From contig NZ_VELE01000001.1 in assembly GCF_007681555.1 (NCBI RefSeq), positions 248,001 through 312,000 of the forward strand: 64,000 nt of DNA. The letters are read 5' to 3'. The position numbers and the translations under genes were made by a program. The number at the start of each line of letters is the position of its first letter. Within the stretch, counting starts at the first letter, position 1. The notes under the pieces were generated by a model, which searched no databases, had not been told where the DNA came from, and saw only the letters and a list, made by a program, of their open reading frames with translations. The DNA is from Kocuria salsicia (GTDB taxonomy: Bacteria; Actinomycetota; Actinomycetes; Actinomycetales; Micrococcaceae). Below are positions 18,024-27,244 of this stretch, piece by piece.

Positions 18024-20765
18024 ATGACCTCCTCCCCCTCCTCCTGCCCCGACGACGCCGCCCGGCTGCCGTTCACGGAGACTCCCCTCCCCGGTGTGGA
18101 CCCCGCGTGGTCCCGTGTGGTCACCGTGGCCTCCACCGCCCCGGTGGAGCCGGTGCCTGGCCGCAAGCGCCGCTGGCACCTGCTCGACAACGGACAGGCC
18201 CTCTCCGCCGCCGGGCGCACGCCCCAGGGCGTCGTCCTCGCCGTGCACGGCAACCCCACATGGTCCTACCTGTGGCGCGACGTCGTCCGGGCCGCCACCG
18301 AGACCGAGCGGCCCTGGCGCGTGGTGGCCGTGGACCAGCTGGACATGGGCTTCTCCGAGCGCACCGGGCTCTTCCGCCGCCTCGAGGACCGAGTGACGGA
18401 CCTCGGCGACCTCACCCGGGAGATCGGCCTCGACACCGCCGGGCTGCCCGTGGTCACCCTCGCGCACGACTGGGGCGGTCTGATCTCGCAGGGCTGGGCC
18501 CAGGAGCACCCCGAGATCCACGCCGCGACCGTCATGACCAACACCGCCGTGCACCACGACGACGCCGAGCCGATCCCCTCCGCGCTGCGACTGGCCCTGA
18601 ACAAGGCCGTGCACGGGCCCGTGACCACTGGTTCCACCGCGTTCCTGGACACCACGCTCGCCCTGTGCGATCCCGCGCCGTCCAAGGACGTCAGGAAGGC
18701 GTACAAGGCGCCCTACACGACCCGTGAGCGCCGCGAGGGCATCGCGCACTTCGTCGCCGACATCCCCGCACCACCGGAGCACCCGTCCCACGCGGCGTAC
18801 GAGCGGATCGCGGGTCGGATGAGCGCCCGCGAGGTCCCCACCCTGCTGCTGTGGGGCACCGGGGACCCGGTGTTCCAGCAGCGCTACCTCGAGGACCTCA
18901 TGCACCGCGCGCCCCACGCGGACGTCCACCGCTACGAGGGCGCCAAGCACCTGGTGCCCGAGGCACGGGACATCTCCACAGCGATTCTGACCTGGCTGGA
19001 CGAGCGCTTCGGCGGCGTCGACCCCGTGGTCGAGTCCCACCGTGACCGCCGCGCCCGTGGCCGGGCCGCGTTCGTCCCCTTCTTCGCGGAGCTGGAAGCC
19101 CGCCGCAACGACGACACCCCAGCCGTGGTGGACATGGGCCCGGTGACCGGGACCGTGGACGGCTCCGCGCCCGAGCTGAACATCGAGCGCAGCGTCACGT
19201 GGGCGCAGCTGTCCGCCTCCGTGGACCGGCTCGCCGTGGCCCTGCTGCGCACCGGCGTACGCCCGGGCGACCGTGTGAACCTCATGGTTCCCCCGGGCTC
19301 CATGCTCACCACGCTGATCTACGCGTGCCTGCGCATCGGCGCCGTGATCGTGGTCGCGGACCAGGGGCTCGGGCGCAAGGGGCTCACCCGCGCACTGAAG
19401 GGCTCCTCCCCGCAGTGGTTCGTGGGCATCCGCAAGGCACTCGTGGGTGCCCGTGCCCTCGGGTGGCCGGGACGGCGGATCGCCGCGGACTCCCTGGACC
19501 CCGTCTCCAAGAAGCTGCTCGGCGTGGAGCACACGGTGGCGGAGCTCATGGACTCAGTGACGAGCGTGGACCCCGCCGAGATCCCCGCCGTGGACCCGGA
19601 CGCCGAGGCCGCCGTGCTCTTCACCTCCGGCTCCACCGGCCCGGCCAAGGGCGTGGTCTACACCCACCGCCAGATGGCGGGGATGCGGGACACCATCCGG
19701 GACACCTACGGCCTGCGCGCCGGAACCGGCCTGGTGGCCGGCTTCGCGCCGTTCGCTCTGCTCGGCCCTGCGCTGGGTGCGGCGTCCGTGACCCCGGACA
19801 TGGACGTCACGAGCCCCAAGACCCTCACGGCACAGGCGCTGGCGGAGGCCACCATGGCCATCCGGGCGACCGCGGTGTTCGCGTCCCCCGCGGCCATCGA
19901 GAACGTGCTGGCCACCGCTGACGCGCTCTCCCCCGCCGAGCGGGACGCCCTGGCCCGGGTGGACCTCATGCTCTCCGCGGGAGCCCCGATCCCCGAGCAG
20001 CTGCTCGCGCGGCTGCAGGAGCTCATGCCCGCCGCCGAGCTGCACACCCCGTACGGGATGACCGAGGCCCTGCCGCTCACGGACGTCAGCCTGGACGTGA
20101 TCCGGGCGGCCCGCGAGGACGCGCAGCGCGGCGTCGACGGCGCGGGCCGCGGCGTGTGCGTCGGCACCCCGGTCGAGGGTGCCGAGCTCGGCGTCCTGCC
20201 GCTGACGGCGGACGGCTCCGTGTCGGACGAGATCGTCACCACGCCCGGTGTGACCGGCGAGATCGTGGCCCGTGCGCCGCACGCCAAGGACCACTACGAC
20301 CGGCTGTGGATCACCGAGCGGGAGTCGGACCTGACCCCCGGCTGGCACCGCACCGGGGACGTCGGGCACTTCGACGCCCGGGAGCGGCTCTGGTACGAGG
20401 GCCGGCTCGCGCACGTGATCACCATGGCGCAGGGCCCCGTCTCCTCGGTGGCCGCCGAGCACGCCGCGCAGACCGTGCCCGGCGTGGGCCGCGTGGCCGT
20501 GGTCGGTGTCGGCCCCGTGGGCTCGCAGTCCGCGGTGGCCGTGATCGAGACCGTGCCCCGCGCAGAGAAGCCGCACCTCGCGCCCGCCGAGCTGAGCGAG
20601 CGTGTGCGGGCCACGGTGGACTTCGCCACCGGGCTGCCCGTGAGCGCGGTGCTGGTCGTCCCCGAGCAGCCCACCGACATCCGCCACAACTCCAAGATCG
20701 ACCGGACCGCGTTGAGTGGCTGGGCCGAGCGCGCCCTGTCCACCGGAAAGCTGAGTGACCTGTGA
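18024..20765 (+). CDS. oleBC: OleBC fusion: beta-lactone decarboxylase and beta-lactone synthetase
   Basis: A natural fusion (913 residues). Part one (about 1-335) is an alpha/beta hydrolase of the haloalkane-dehalogenase type, OleB, with oxyanion motif HGNPTW (75-80), nucleophile Asp149 in LAHDWGG and catalytic His309 in GAKHLVPE. It decarboxylates the beta-lactone to the cis-olefin. Part two (about 345-913) is an AMP-forming ligase fold, OleC, with the ATP loop TSGSTGPAKG (534-543), which closes the beta-hydroxy acid to the beta-lactone. The fused form is known from Micrococcus. An in-frame GTG at 17994 overlapping the oleA stop is an alternative start; the ATG at 18024 has GGAG nine bases upstream. 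Confidence 0.93.
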   Translation: MTSSPSSCPDDAARLPFTETPLPGVDPAWSRVVTVASTAPVEPVPGRKRRWHLLDNGQALSAAGRTPQGVVLAVHGNPTWSYLWRDVVRAATETERPWRVVAVDQLDMGFSERTGLFRRLEDRVTDLGDLTREIGLDTAGLPVVTLAHDWGGLISQGWAQEHPEIHAATVMTNTAVHHDDAEPIPSALRLALNKAVHGPVTTGSTAFLDTTLALCDPAPSKDVRKAYKAPYTTRERREGIAHFVADIPAPPEHPSHAAYERIAGRMSAREVPTLLLWGTGDPVFQQRYLEDLMHRAPHADVHRYEGAKHLVPEARDISTAILTWLDERFGGVDPVVESHRDRRARGRAAFVPFFAELEARRNDDTPAVVDMGPVTGTVDGSAPELNIERSVTWAQLSASVDRLAVALLRTGVRPGDRVNLMVPPGSMLTTLIYACLRIGAVIVVADQGLGRKGLTRALKGSSPQWFVGIRKALVGARALGWPGRRIAADSLDPVSKKLLGVEHTVAELMDSVTSVDPAEIPAVDPDAEAAVLFTSGSTGPAKGVVYTHRQMAGMRDTIRDTYGLRAGTGLVAGFAPFALLGPALGAASVTPDMDVTSPKTLTAQALAEATMAIRATAVFASPAAIENVLATADALSPAERDALARVDLMLSAGAPIPEQLLARLQELMPAAELHTPYGMTEALPLTDVSLDVIRAAREDAQRGVDGAGRGVCVGTPVEGAELGVLPLTADGSVSDEIVTTPGVTGEIVARAPHAKDHYDRLWITERESDLTPGWHRTGDVGHFDARERLWYEGRLAHVITMAQGPVSSVAAEHAAQTVPGVGRVAVVGVGPVGSQSAVAVIETVPRAEKPHLAPAELSERVRATVDFATGLPVSAVLVVPEQPTDIRHNSKIDRTALSGWAERALSTGKLSDL

Positions 20766-22090
20766 GCGACGACCAGACCCGCGGCCGCCACCGCGCCGCT
20801 GACCCCCGTCCCGCCGACCCGGAGCCGCCCCGCACGGACTCCACCCCGGCCAGCGCAGACCGCGTGGCGGGTTCCGTCCAGATCGCGGACCCCGAGCGCG
20901 ACGGCGCCACCGCCACGCAGGGCACCCTGGACGGCACCGGCCGCACCGCCCTGGTGACGGGCGCGTCCGGGATGCTCGGCGGCGACGTCGCCCGCGTCCT
21001 GCTCGCGCGCGGCTGGAAGGTGCGCGTGTTCCAGCGCGGCCACGCCGCGGTGGCCGAGCGCGAGGGCGTGGACGAGGTGCTGGGCTCGGTGACCGAACCC
21101 GAGGACGTGGCCCGCGCGCTCGACGGCGTGGACGACGTCATCCACCTCGCCGCGAAGGTCTCCTTCACGGGCGAGTGGTCCGAGTTCGTGCGCGTGAACG
21201 TGACCGGCACGCGCGTGCTGCTGTGCCAGGCGCAGAACGCCGGGGTGCACAACGTGGTGTTCGTGTCCTCCCCGTCCGTGGCGCACGAGGGCGTTTCCAT
21301 CGAGGGCGCGGGTGCGGAGCCCGCCAACCCGGAAAAGGCCCGCGGCAACTACGCCCGCTCCAAGGCCGCGGCCGAGCTGCTGGCTCTGAGCATGGACGGC
21401 CAGCGCGAGCTCAAGGTGGCCGCGGTGCGCCCGCACATCGTGTGGGGTCCCGGGGACACGCAGCTCGTGGAGCGCGTGGTGGACCGTGCGGCCGCCGGAC
21501 GCATGCCGGACCTGGACCACGGCGCCGCGATGATCGACACCACCTACATCGACAACGCGTCCGAGGCGATCGTGCGCGCGCTCGAGCGGATCGACGCCGT
21601 GCACGGCCGCGCGCTCGTGGTCACCAATGGCGAACCGCGCCCCGTGGGCGAGCTCGTGGCCCGCATGTGCGCCGCCGCGGACGTCCCCGCTCCCACGCGG
21701 TCGATCCCGGGCGGCGTGGCGCGCTTCGCGGGCCGCATGATCGAGAAGGTCTGGCCGCACATCCCCGCGAGGTTCCGTGGCGGGGACGACGAGCCGCCCA
21801 TGACCGAGTTCCTCGCCGAGCAGATGTCGACCGCGCACTGGTTCGACCAGCGCGAGACGCGCGAGCTGCTCGACTGGACGCCGTCCGTGAGCCTGGACGA
21901 GGGCTTTGCGCGGCTCGCGGCGTACTACAAGGACCACCCACGCCCCAGCAGGGACACCGGCTCCACGTCCCTCGACCGCGTGGAGGAAGTGGCTGACGAC
22001 CAGCGCGCCCGCGCGGAGGACTCCTCTGTGGCCTCGGAGGCCAAGGACAGCGGCGTGACCACGGACCTGCAGAGCGTGCGGGACCGGTAG
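20762..22090 (+). CDS. oleD: OleD, NAD(P)H-dependent 2-alkyl-3-ketoacid reductase
   Basis: Extended short-chain dehydrogenase (442 residues) that reduces the OleA product to the 2-alkyl-3-hydroxy acid used by OleC. The Rossmann motif VTGASGMLGG is at 65-74, and the catalytic Tyr197-Lys201 pair lies in NYARSKAAAE. It has an unusual N-terminal extension of about 60 residues, Asp/Pro/Arg-rich and probably disordered, and a C-terminal tail of about 40 residues after the fold. A GTG start overlaps the oleBC stop (GTGA). Although it acts second in the pathway it is the last gene of the operon; a strong terminator follows. Confidence 0.92.
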   Translation: MSDDQTRGRHRAADPRPADPEPPRTDSTPASADRVAGSVQIADPERDGATATQGTLDGTGRTALVTGASGMLGGDVARVLLARGWKVRVFQRGHAAVAEREGVDEVLGSVTEPEDVARALDGVDDVIHLAAKVSFTGEWSEFVRVNVTGTRVLLCQAQNAGVHNVVFVSSPSVAHEGVSIEGAGAEPANPEKARGNYARSKAAAELLALSMDGQRELKVAAVRPHIVWGPGDTQLVERVVDRAAAGRMPDLDHGAAMIDTTYIDNASEAIVRALERIDAVHGRALVVTNGEPRPVGELVARMCAAADVPAPTRSIPGGVARFAGRMIEKVWPHIPARFRGGDDEPPMTEFLAEQMSTAHWFDQRETRELLDWTPSVSLDEGFARLAAYYKDHPRPSRDTGSTSLDRVEEVADDQRARAEDSSVASEAKDSGVTTDLQSVRDR

Positions 22091-22120
22091 GTTCCCCGTC
22101 TCCTGGCTGCGGAGACGACG

Positions 22121-22155
22121 ACGGCGGGCGGTCCCCTTCCGGGGCCGCCCGCCGT
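22121..22155 (+). terminator. Terminator of the ole operon
   Basis: A 15-bp GC-rich stem with one bulged T (22121-22136 with 22141-22155), a TTCC loop, and the T-rich tail TCTCTTGTT: a classical intrinsic terminator 30 bases after oleD. Confidence 0.85.
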
Positions 22156-22209
22156 TCTCTTGTTCCGGCGTGTCTGTCACCACGACGAAGACCGTCTACT
22201 GACCAGCTT

Positions 22210-23139
22210 CTACGGCCGCGCCCGCCGCGGCTTCCGCTGGCACCGCGAGCAGCGGTACGAGGACCGGTTCGCGAACTTCTCGCGCACGATGACGCCGTCG
22301 AGGCCGGCCTCCTCGCAGCGGTGGCACGGCTCCCCCGCACGGCCGTAGGCGTTCAGGGACCGGGCGAAGTAGCCCGACTCGCCGTTCACGTTGACGTACA
22401 GCGAGTCGAAGCTCGTGCCGCCCGCGTCCAGGGCACGAAGCATGACCTGCTGGCAGGCTTCCACGAGTTCCCGCGTGCGCGGTGCGGTCATGGTCTCCGT
22501 GGGTGCAGCCCAGTGCAGCCGGGCAGCCCACAGTGCCTCGTCCGCGTAGATGTTGCCGATCCCGGAGATGAGCCCCTGGTCCAGCAGGGCGCGCTTCAAC
22601 CCCGTGCGGCGTCGTCGCAGGGCGGCGTGGAACGCGTCGACGTCAAAGAGCGGGTCCAGCGGATCACGGGCGATGTGGAAGGCGTGCTCCGGGATGGTGC
22701 CCTGGCCATCAGCGCTGGGGACGAGCGGGTCCAGGAGCATCCCGCCGAAGATCCGCTGGTCCACGAACCGTGCCTGCTCGGGCAGCGGAGAACCGTCTGA
22801 GGCCACAGCGGGTGAGAGTCCCAGCCTGATCCGTTCGTGGCGCGGGGCCGGCTGATCCGCGGAGGCGACGAGCAGCTGCCCGCTCATCCCCAGGTGCACG
22901 AGCAGCGCGCGGGAGGGCTCGGCTTCGGAGGGGGCGCGCACGGGCAGCCACAGGAACTTCCCGCGGCGCTGCGCGGCGTCCACCGTGAGCCCGGTCAGGC
23001 TCTCCTGGAAGTCCAGCACGCCTGCCGTGTAGCGGCGCAGTGACCGCGCGTCGAAAACCTGCACGGAGTCGATCGTCCGACCCACGATCCACCGCTCGAC
23101 GCCGCGGCGCACCACCTCCACCTCGGGCAGCTCGGGCAC
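22210..23139 (-). CDS. mutM: Formamidopyrimidine-DNA glycosylase
   Basis: Fpg/MutM (309 residues), which excises 8-oxoguanine and nicks the abasic site. The N-terminus [12 protein letters not shown] provides the catalytic Pro2 and Glu3; the family helix-two-turn-helix appears around [17 protein letters not shown]; and the C-terminal zinc finger is CHRCEEAG...[16 protein letters not shown] start. It follows rnc by seven bases on the same transcript. The neighbour that usually follows in actinobacteria, smc, is displaced by the ole operon. Confidence 0.96.
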   Translation of the reverse strand: MPELPEVEVVRRGVERWIVGRTIDSVQVFDARSLRRYTAGVLDFQESLTGLTVDAAQRRGKFLWLPVRAPSEAEPSRALLVHLGMSGQLLVASADQPAPRHERIRLGLSPAVASDGSPLPEQARFVDQRIFGGMLLDPLVPSADGQGTIPEHAFHIARDPLDPLFDVDAFHAALRRRRTGLKRALLDQGLISGIGNIYADEALWAARLHWAAPTETMTAPRTRELVEACQQVMLRALDAGGTSFDSLYVNVNGESGYFARSLNAYGRAGEPCHRCEEAGLDGVIVREKFANRSSYRCSRCQRKPRRARP

Positions 23140-23146
23140 GGAGGCC

Positions 23147-23851
23147 TCAGCTCTTCGAGGGGAAGCGGGCGGCGATCGTCTCGCACGCGGCGGCAGCGGC
23201 GGCGCGCTCGGCGGCCTTCTTGGAGGTGCCCTCGCCGTGGCCGAGCACCTCGCCGTTCACCACGGCGTCGGCGGTGAAGTGGCGCTCGTGGTCCGGGCCG
23301 GTGCCCTTGACCTCGTAGCGGACGGTGCCCAGGCCGTGCTGGGCGACCAGCTCGACGATCTGGGTCTTCCAGTCCTTGCCCTCGTGCAGCACGCGGGTGT
23401 CCTCCAGCAGCGGGACCATCATGCGCAGCACGAGGTCGCGCGCGGGAACGGGCCCCTGGGACTCGTACACGGCTCCGATCACGGCCTCCGTGGTGTCCGC
23501 GAGGATGGACGCCTTCTCGCTACCGTGGGTGCGGATCTCTCCCTTGCCCAGGCGGATGTGCGGGCCCAGACCGAGGGTGCGGGCCACACCGGCCAGCGCC
23601 CGGGCCGAGACCACGGAGGCCCGCAGCTTGGCGAGCCGCCCCTCGTCCCAGTCCGGGTAGCGGTGGTAGATCTCGTCCGTCACGGCGAGCTGCAGGACGG
23701 CGTCGCCCAGGAACTCCAGGCGCTCGTTGTGCAACTCCCCGGTGTGCTCGTAGGCGTAGGAACGGTGCGTCAGCGCAATGCGAAGCGTCTCGGTGTCGAT
23801 ATCGACACCGAGACGCTCAAGCAGTTCGCCGGAATCCGGCAACGTTGCCAC
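23147..23851 (-). CDS. rnc: Ribonuclease III
   Basis: RNase III (234 residues), which cuts double-stranded RNA in rRNA precursors and structured mRNAs. The catalytic signature [15 protein letters not shown] is near residue 42, with the second acidic cluster [14 protein letters not shown]-terminal double-stranded RNA-binding domain (about 160-230) ends in [21 protein letters not shown] start immediately follows the rpmF stop (one base between them). It is part of the DUF177-rpmF-rnc-mutM operon. Confidence 0.96.
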   Translation of the reverse strand: MATLPDSGELLERLGVDIDTETLRIALTHRSYAYEHTGELHNERLEFLGDAVLQLAVTDEIYHRYPDWDEGRLAKLRASVVSARALAGVARTLGLGPHIRLGKGEIRTHGSEKASILADTTEAVIGAVYESQGPVPARDLVLRMMVPLLEDTRVLHEGKDWKTQIVELVAQHGLGTVRYEVKGTGPDHERHFTADAVVNGEVLGHGEGTSKKAAERAAAAAACETIAARFPSKS

Positions 23852-23852
23852 G

Positions 23853-24056
23853 TTACGCGTCAGCGACCTTGCGACCCTTGTACTCGTAGAACAAGGGGGT
23901 GCCGGCGGAATCGGAGACCAGCTTGGCCTGGTGCGGCAGGCTGTAGCTGACCTTGCCGTTCTCGACGGTCTTCACCAGCTGGGGGGCTTGCGCCTTCCAC
24001 TGCGAACGACGCATCCGCGTATTCGCACGGGACATTTTCCGCTTGGGAACAGCCAC
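23853..24056 (-). CDS. rpmF: 50S ribosomal protein L32
   Basis: Ribosomal protein L32 (67 residues) beginning [21 protein letters not shown]. No cysteine is present, so this is the zinc-free form; many bacteria carry a CxxC...CxxC form. The GTG start at 24056 is fixed by homology. It lies two bases after the DUF177 gene, the usual partner order. Confidence 0.96.
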   Translation of the reverse strand: MAVPKRKMSRANTRMRRSQWKAQAPQLVKTVENGKVSYSLPHQAKLVSDSAGTPLFYEYKGRKVADA

Positions 24057-24058
24057 GG

Positions 24059-24652
24059 CTATCTCTCTTCTCTCGTGTCGGTTGTCGGCTCCGACGTGTC
24101 GGCATCCTGATCCGGCTTGGTCAGCAGCCCCTGCAGGGCGGACCAGCGGGGATCCGTCACGTCGTGGTGGTGGTCCGGGTCGTTCTCGAGCCGTGCGCCG
24201 CACTGGGCGCACAGGCCCGGGCAGTCGGCCCGGCACACCGGTTGGAACGGCAGCTGAGTGATCACTGCGTCCCGAAGCATCGGTTCGAGGTCGATCTCCT
24301 CGTCCGTCACCTCATACACTTGCTCGTCCTCGACGTTCTCGTCACCCTTGGGGGACGGTTCGAAGACGAAAAGCTCTTGCACGTCGACCGGTAGTTCGTA
24401 GTCAATGGGGTCGAGGCACCTGCTGCACTCCCCGTGAACACTGACGATCACGGTTCCGCTGACCAGAATACCGTCGTGGACGGATTCCAGCCGCAGCTGC
24501 AGATCCATGGGCGCGCCCTCGGGGGAACCGATGAGCGCCGTCCCGAAATCCTTCGGTGCGGGGACCTCGACGTCCAGGGTTTCCATGGTCCCCGGGCGGT
24601 GTTCGAGCTCCCTGACACCGAATGCGAGGGATGAACTGTTGCGGTGATTCAC
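24059..24652 (-). CDS. DUF177 (YceD-like) protein
   Basis: YceD/DUF177 family protein (197 residues), almost always encoded before rpmF and linked in plants and bacteria to 23S rRNA accumulation. Four cysteines in two pairs, CSRCLDP near residue 77 and [13 protein letters not shown] further on, suggest a metal site. The acidic middle ([21 protein letters not shown]) is typical. The GTG at 24652 is preferred because it has AGGAG at the right distance; in-frame starts further up lack one. Confidence 0.88.
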   Translation of the reverse strand: MNHRNSSSLAFGVRELEHRPGTMETLDVEVPAPKDFGTALIGSPEGAPMDLQLRLESVHDGILVSGTVIVSVHGECSRCLDPIDYELPVDVQELFVFEPSPKGDENVEDEQVYEVTDEEIDLEPMLRDAVITQLPFQPVCRADCPGLCAQCGARLENDPDHHHDVTDPRWSALQGLLTKPDQDADTSEPTTDTREER

Positions 24653-24686
24653 GAAACTCCTGGCGTACGACACTGGCCGACAGACC

Positions 24687-24695
24687 ATCTTAGCA
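24687..24695 (-). promoter_or_regulatory. Candidate promoter of DUF177-rpmF-rnc-mutM
   Basis: TGC-TAAGAT on the minus strand is an extended -10 element that would start transcription near 24680, about 28 bases before the DUF177 start. Confidence 0.5.
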
Positions 24696-24727
24696 CGCGG
24701 TGGGCCCCTGTTCACATCGCGCCTCCC

Positions 24728-24753
24728 CGTGGACGACGACGTCGCCGTCCACG
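24728..24753 (-). terminator. Hairpin after coaD
   Basis: CGTGGACG (24728-24735) pairs with CGTCCACG (24746-24753) around a further GACGTC palindrome, in the 205-bp space between coaD and the DUF177 gene. Confidence 0.5.
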
Positions 24754-24857
24754 TTCCCGTCGAGCATCGCCTTCGTAGGTCCCCGCGATCCGACGAGACG
24801 GGAGGCCGCGGCGCGCGGCGTCGTTGCCCGCCAGTCCGAGGGCCGGCGGGTGCGCAC

Positions 24858-25328
24858 TCAGCGGGTGCGAATCGCGTGCAGCACCTGGGGCGGCACGAAC
24901 GAGGAGACGTCTCCGCCGAGTGCCGCGACCTCCATCACGAGTGAGGAGGACACGTGCAGCAGCGAGGGTTCCCCCGGCAGGAACACCGTCTCGACGCCGG
25001 TGAGCGAGCGGTTCATGGTGGCCATGGGCAGCTCGTAGTCGTAGTCCGCGCCGTTGCGCAGCCCCTTGACGAGGGCCACGGCCTCCCGTCGCTGCGCGTA
25101 GTCGGCGATCAGACCGGACTCCAGGGGCTCCACCACCACGCCGGGTTCGTCCGCGAAGACCTCGCGGACCAGCGCGATCCTCTCCTGCTCCGTGAACCGG
25201 TGGGTCTTGTGCGGGTTGGTGGACACCGCCACGACCACCTCGTCGAAGAGGCGGGCGGCACGGCGGATCACCGAGCAGTGTCCCAGGTGCAGCGGATCGA
25301 AGGACCCCGGGCAGATGGCGCGTTTCAT
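24858..25328 (-). CDS. coaD: Phosphopantetheine adenylyltransferase
   Basis: CoaD (156 residues) transfers AMP from ATP to 4'-phosphopantetheine in coenzyme A synthesis. The nucleotidyltransferase HxGH motif is in GSFDPLHLGHCSVIRRA, and the ISSS-type motif appears as HVSSSLVMEVAALGG. It begins MKRAICPGSFDP, the family N-terminus. A TAGGGT -10 box ends six bases before the ATG, so the mRNA is probably leaderless. In related genomes coaD directly follows rsmD; here an aminotransferase on the other strand lies between them. Confidence 0.96.
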   Translation of the reverse strand: MKRAICPGSFDPLHLGHCSVIRRAARLFDEVVVAVSTNPHKTHRFTEQERIALVREVFADEPGVVVEPLESGLIADYAQRREAVALVKGLRNGADYDYELPMATMNRSLTGVETVFLPGEPSLLHVSSSLVMEVAALGGDVSSFVPPQVLHAIRTR

Positions 25329-25334
25329 GGCACC

Positions 25335-25340
25335 ACCCTA
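25335..25340 (-). promoter_or_regulatory. -10 box of coaD (leaderless)
   Basis: TAGGGT on the minus strand, six bases before the coaD ATG. Confidence 0.55.
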
Positions 25341-25379
25341 GCCGTGGCCCGGCGATGCGGGTGTGTCCCCGATGGTTCC

Positions 25380-25385
25380 TACACT
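25380..25385 (+). promoter_or_regulatory. -10 box of the aminotransferase gene (leaderless)
   Basis: TACACT lies exactly six bases before the ATG at 25392, so transcription should start at or next to the start codon. Confidence 0.6.
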
Positions 25386-25391
25386 GGGTCC

Positions 25392-26651
25392 ATGACCGGC
25401 ACCGCACAGAACCGACCGAACGCCGCGAGCTCCTCGGGTGAGGACCCCCGCCGCCCCGCACCGTGGCAGCGCATGGCTGCCGGCGGCGGCCTGCTGGATC
25501 CCTCCGGCCAGCTGCGCTCCACGATCTTTGAGGAGATGACCGCGCTGGCCCGCCGCACGGGTTCGGCGAACCTGGGCCAGGGCTTCCCGGACTTTGACCC
25601 GCCGGCCGAGATGGTGGCCGCCGCGGTGGACGCTCTGCACGCCGGCCACCACCAGTACGCTCCGATCGTGGGCGTCCCCGCGCTGCGGGAGGCGGTGGCC
25701 ACGCACCAGCGCGAGCACTACGGACTCGACCTGGACCCGGACGGCCAGGTGACCGTGTGCGCCGGCGCCACCGAGGGGATGACCGCCGCCCTGCTGGCTT
25801 TGCTGCAGCCCGGGGACGAGGTGGTCGTCTTCGAGCCCCACTACGACCTCTACGGTGCCGTGGTCGAGTTCGCCGGGGCCACCACAGTCCCCGTTCCGCT
25901 GCTGCCGCCGACCTTCGTACCGGACCCGGACGACGTCCGCGCAGCCTTCTCCCCGCGCACCCGCGCGGTGGTCCTCAACGACCCCCACAACCCCACCGGC
26001 ACGGTGGCCTCCCGGGAGTTCAAGCAGCAGCTCGTGGAGCTCGCCACCGAGTTCGACGCCGTCATCCTGACCGACGAGGTCTACGAGCACCTGCGCTACA
26101 ACGGGCCGCACGAGCCCATTGCCCAGCTCCCGGGAGCTGCGGGTCGCACCCTCACGGTGTCTTCGGCGGGCAAGACGTTCTCCGCCACGGGCTGGCGCGT
26201 GGGCTGGGTCAGCGGCCCGCGGGACCTCGTGCGCGGGGTGACGGCCGTGAAGACCTACCTCTCCCACAGCGCCGCCGCGCCCCTGCAGCACGCCGTGGCG
26301 TCCGTGCTGACCTCACCCGCCGGGTTCTACGAGCGGCTGCTCGAGGACTACCGCGAGCGCCGGGACGTGCTGGTTTCCGGTCTGCACGCCGCCGGGCTGA
26401 ACCCGCCGATGCCAGCAGGCACGTTCTTCGCCGTCGCGGACGTCAGCGACCTCTACCCGCTGGCCGGGGTGCAGGACGCCGAGGGCCTCGCGCACCACTG
26501 GGCCGAGACGGTGGGCGTGGTGGGCATCCCCGTGTCCGCGTTCGTGGGCCCGGGCAACCGCGGGCTCTACTCGGACTGGCTGCGCCTGGCCTTCTGCAAG
26601 CGCACGGACGTGCTGCGCGGTGCGATGGCGGGACTGGTGGCCACCGTCTGA
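25392..26651 (+). CDS. Class I/II pyridoxal-phosphate aminotransferase
   Basis: Fold-type I aminotransferase (419 residues) of the subgroup called putative succinyldiaminopimelate aminotransferase DapC, close to kynurenine aminotransferases. After a disordered N-terminus (1-35) come NLGQGFPDFDPPAEM, YAPIVGVPALREAVA, the NDPHNPTG motif, and the PLP lysine in SSAGKTFSATGWRVGW. The start is fixed by the adjacent -10 box; there is no ribosome-binding site. It converges with rsmD, eight bases between stop codons, and interrupts the usual rsmD-coaD pair. The exact amino-acid substrate cannot be read from the sequence. Confidence 0.9.
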   Translation: MTGTAQNRPNAASSSGEDPRRPAPWQRMAAGGGLLDPSGQLRSTIFEEMTALARRTGSANLGQGFPDFDPPAEMVAAAVDALHAGHHQYAPIVGVPALREAVATHQREHYGLDLDPDGQVTVCAGATEGMTAALLALLQPGDEVVVFEPHYDLYGAVVEFAGATTVPVPLLPPTFVPDPDDVRAAFSPRTRAVVLNDPHNPTGTVASREFKQQLVELATEFDAVILTDEVYEHLRYNGPHEPIAQLPGAAGRTLTVSSAGKTFSATGWRVGWVSGPRDLVRGVTAVKTYLSHSAAAPLQHAVASVLTSPAGFYERLLEDYRERRDVLVSGLHAAGLNPPMPAGTFFAVADVSDLYPLAGVQDAEGLAHHWAETVGVVGIPVSAFVGPGNRGLYSDWLRLAFCKRTDVLRGAMAGLVATV

Positions 26652-26659
26652 GGCGGGGC

Positions 26660-27244
26660 CTACTCAGCCGCCGCGGCGTCGTCCTCCGCCTCGAGGTACC
26701 ACAGCCGCGTCTCGCCGTGGTTGCTGACTTCGAAGCGCTGCAGCCCGGCCGGCCACACCGGCTCCTCGGTACGTGCCGAGCGCTCCACCACGACGACGCC
26801 GCCCGGGCCGAGCCTGCCCCTGAGCAGGGACAGGGTGCGGACCAGCTCGTCGTTCTCCAGGGGGTAGGGCGGGTCCACGAGCACGAGGTCCCAGCGGTGG
26901 AACGGGGCGCGCCCCAGGTAGCCGCCCACTGAGGACTGCACCGTGGTGATGTGGGTGTCCGGGCACGACGCCGCCAGGGTCGCCGCGTTCTCACGGCACA
27001 CCCGCGCGGCGGGTCCCGCGCGCTCCACGAGCGTCACGGTCGCCGCCCCGCGGCTCGCAGCCTCGAGCCCGAGGGCCCCCGAGCCCGCGAAGAGGTCCAG
27101 GACGCGGGCGCCGTCGCACATGCCCCACGCGTCCAGGCGCGCGAACAGGGACTCCTTGACCCGGTCCGTGGTCGGTCGGGTCGCGGAGCCCGGTACGGAC
27201 TTCAGGCGCTGGCCACCGGCACGGCCGGCAATGATGCGTGTCAT
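26660..27244 (-). CDS. rsmD: 16S rRNA (guanine966-N2)-methyltransferase RsmD
   Basis: RsmD (194 residues) methylates G966 of 16S rRNA. It begins MTRIIAGRAGGQRLKSVPG and has the RPTTDRVKESLFARL motif, the AdoMet-binding VLDLFAGSGALGLEAASRGA and the catalytic DPPY in LVLVDPPYPLEND. The ATG overlaps the recG stop codon (ATGA). It is the last gene of the thiL-DAK2-recG-rsmD operon. Confidence 0.95.
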   Translation of the reverse strand: MTRIIAGRAGGQRLKSVPGSATRPTTDRVKESLFARLDAWGMCDGARVLDLFAGSGALGLEAASRGAATVTLVERAGPAARVCRENAATLAASCPDTHITTVQSSVGGYLGRAPFHRWDLVLVDPPYPLENDELVRTLSLLRGRLGPGGVVVVERSARTEEPVWPAGLQRFEVSNHGETRLWYLEAEDDAAAAE

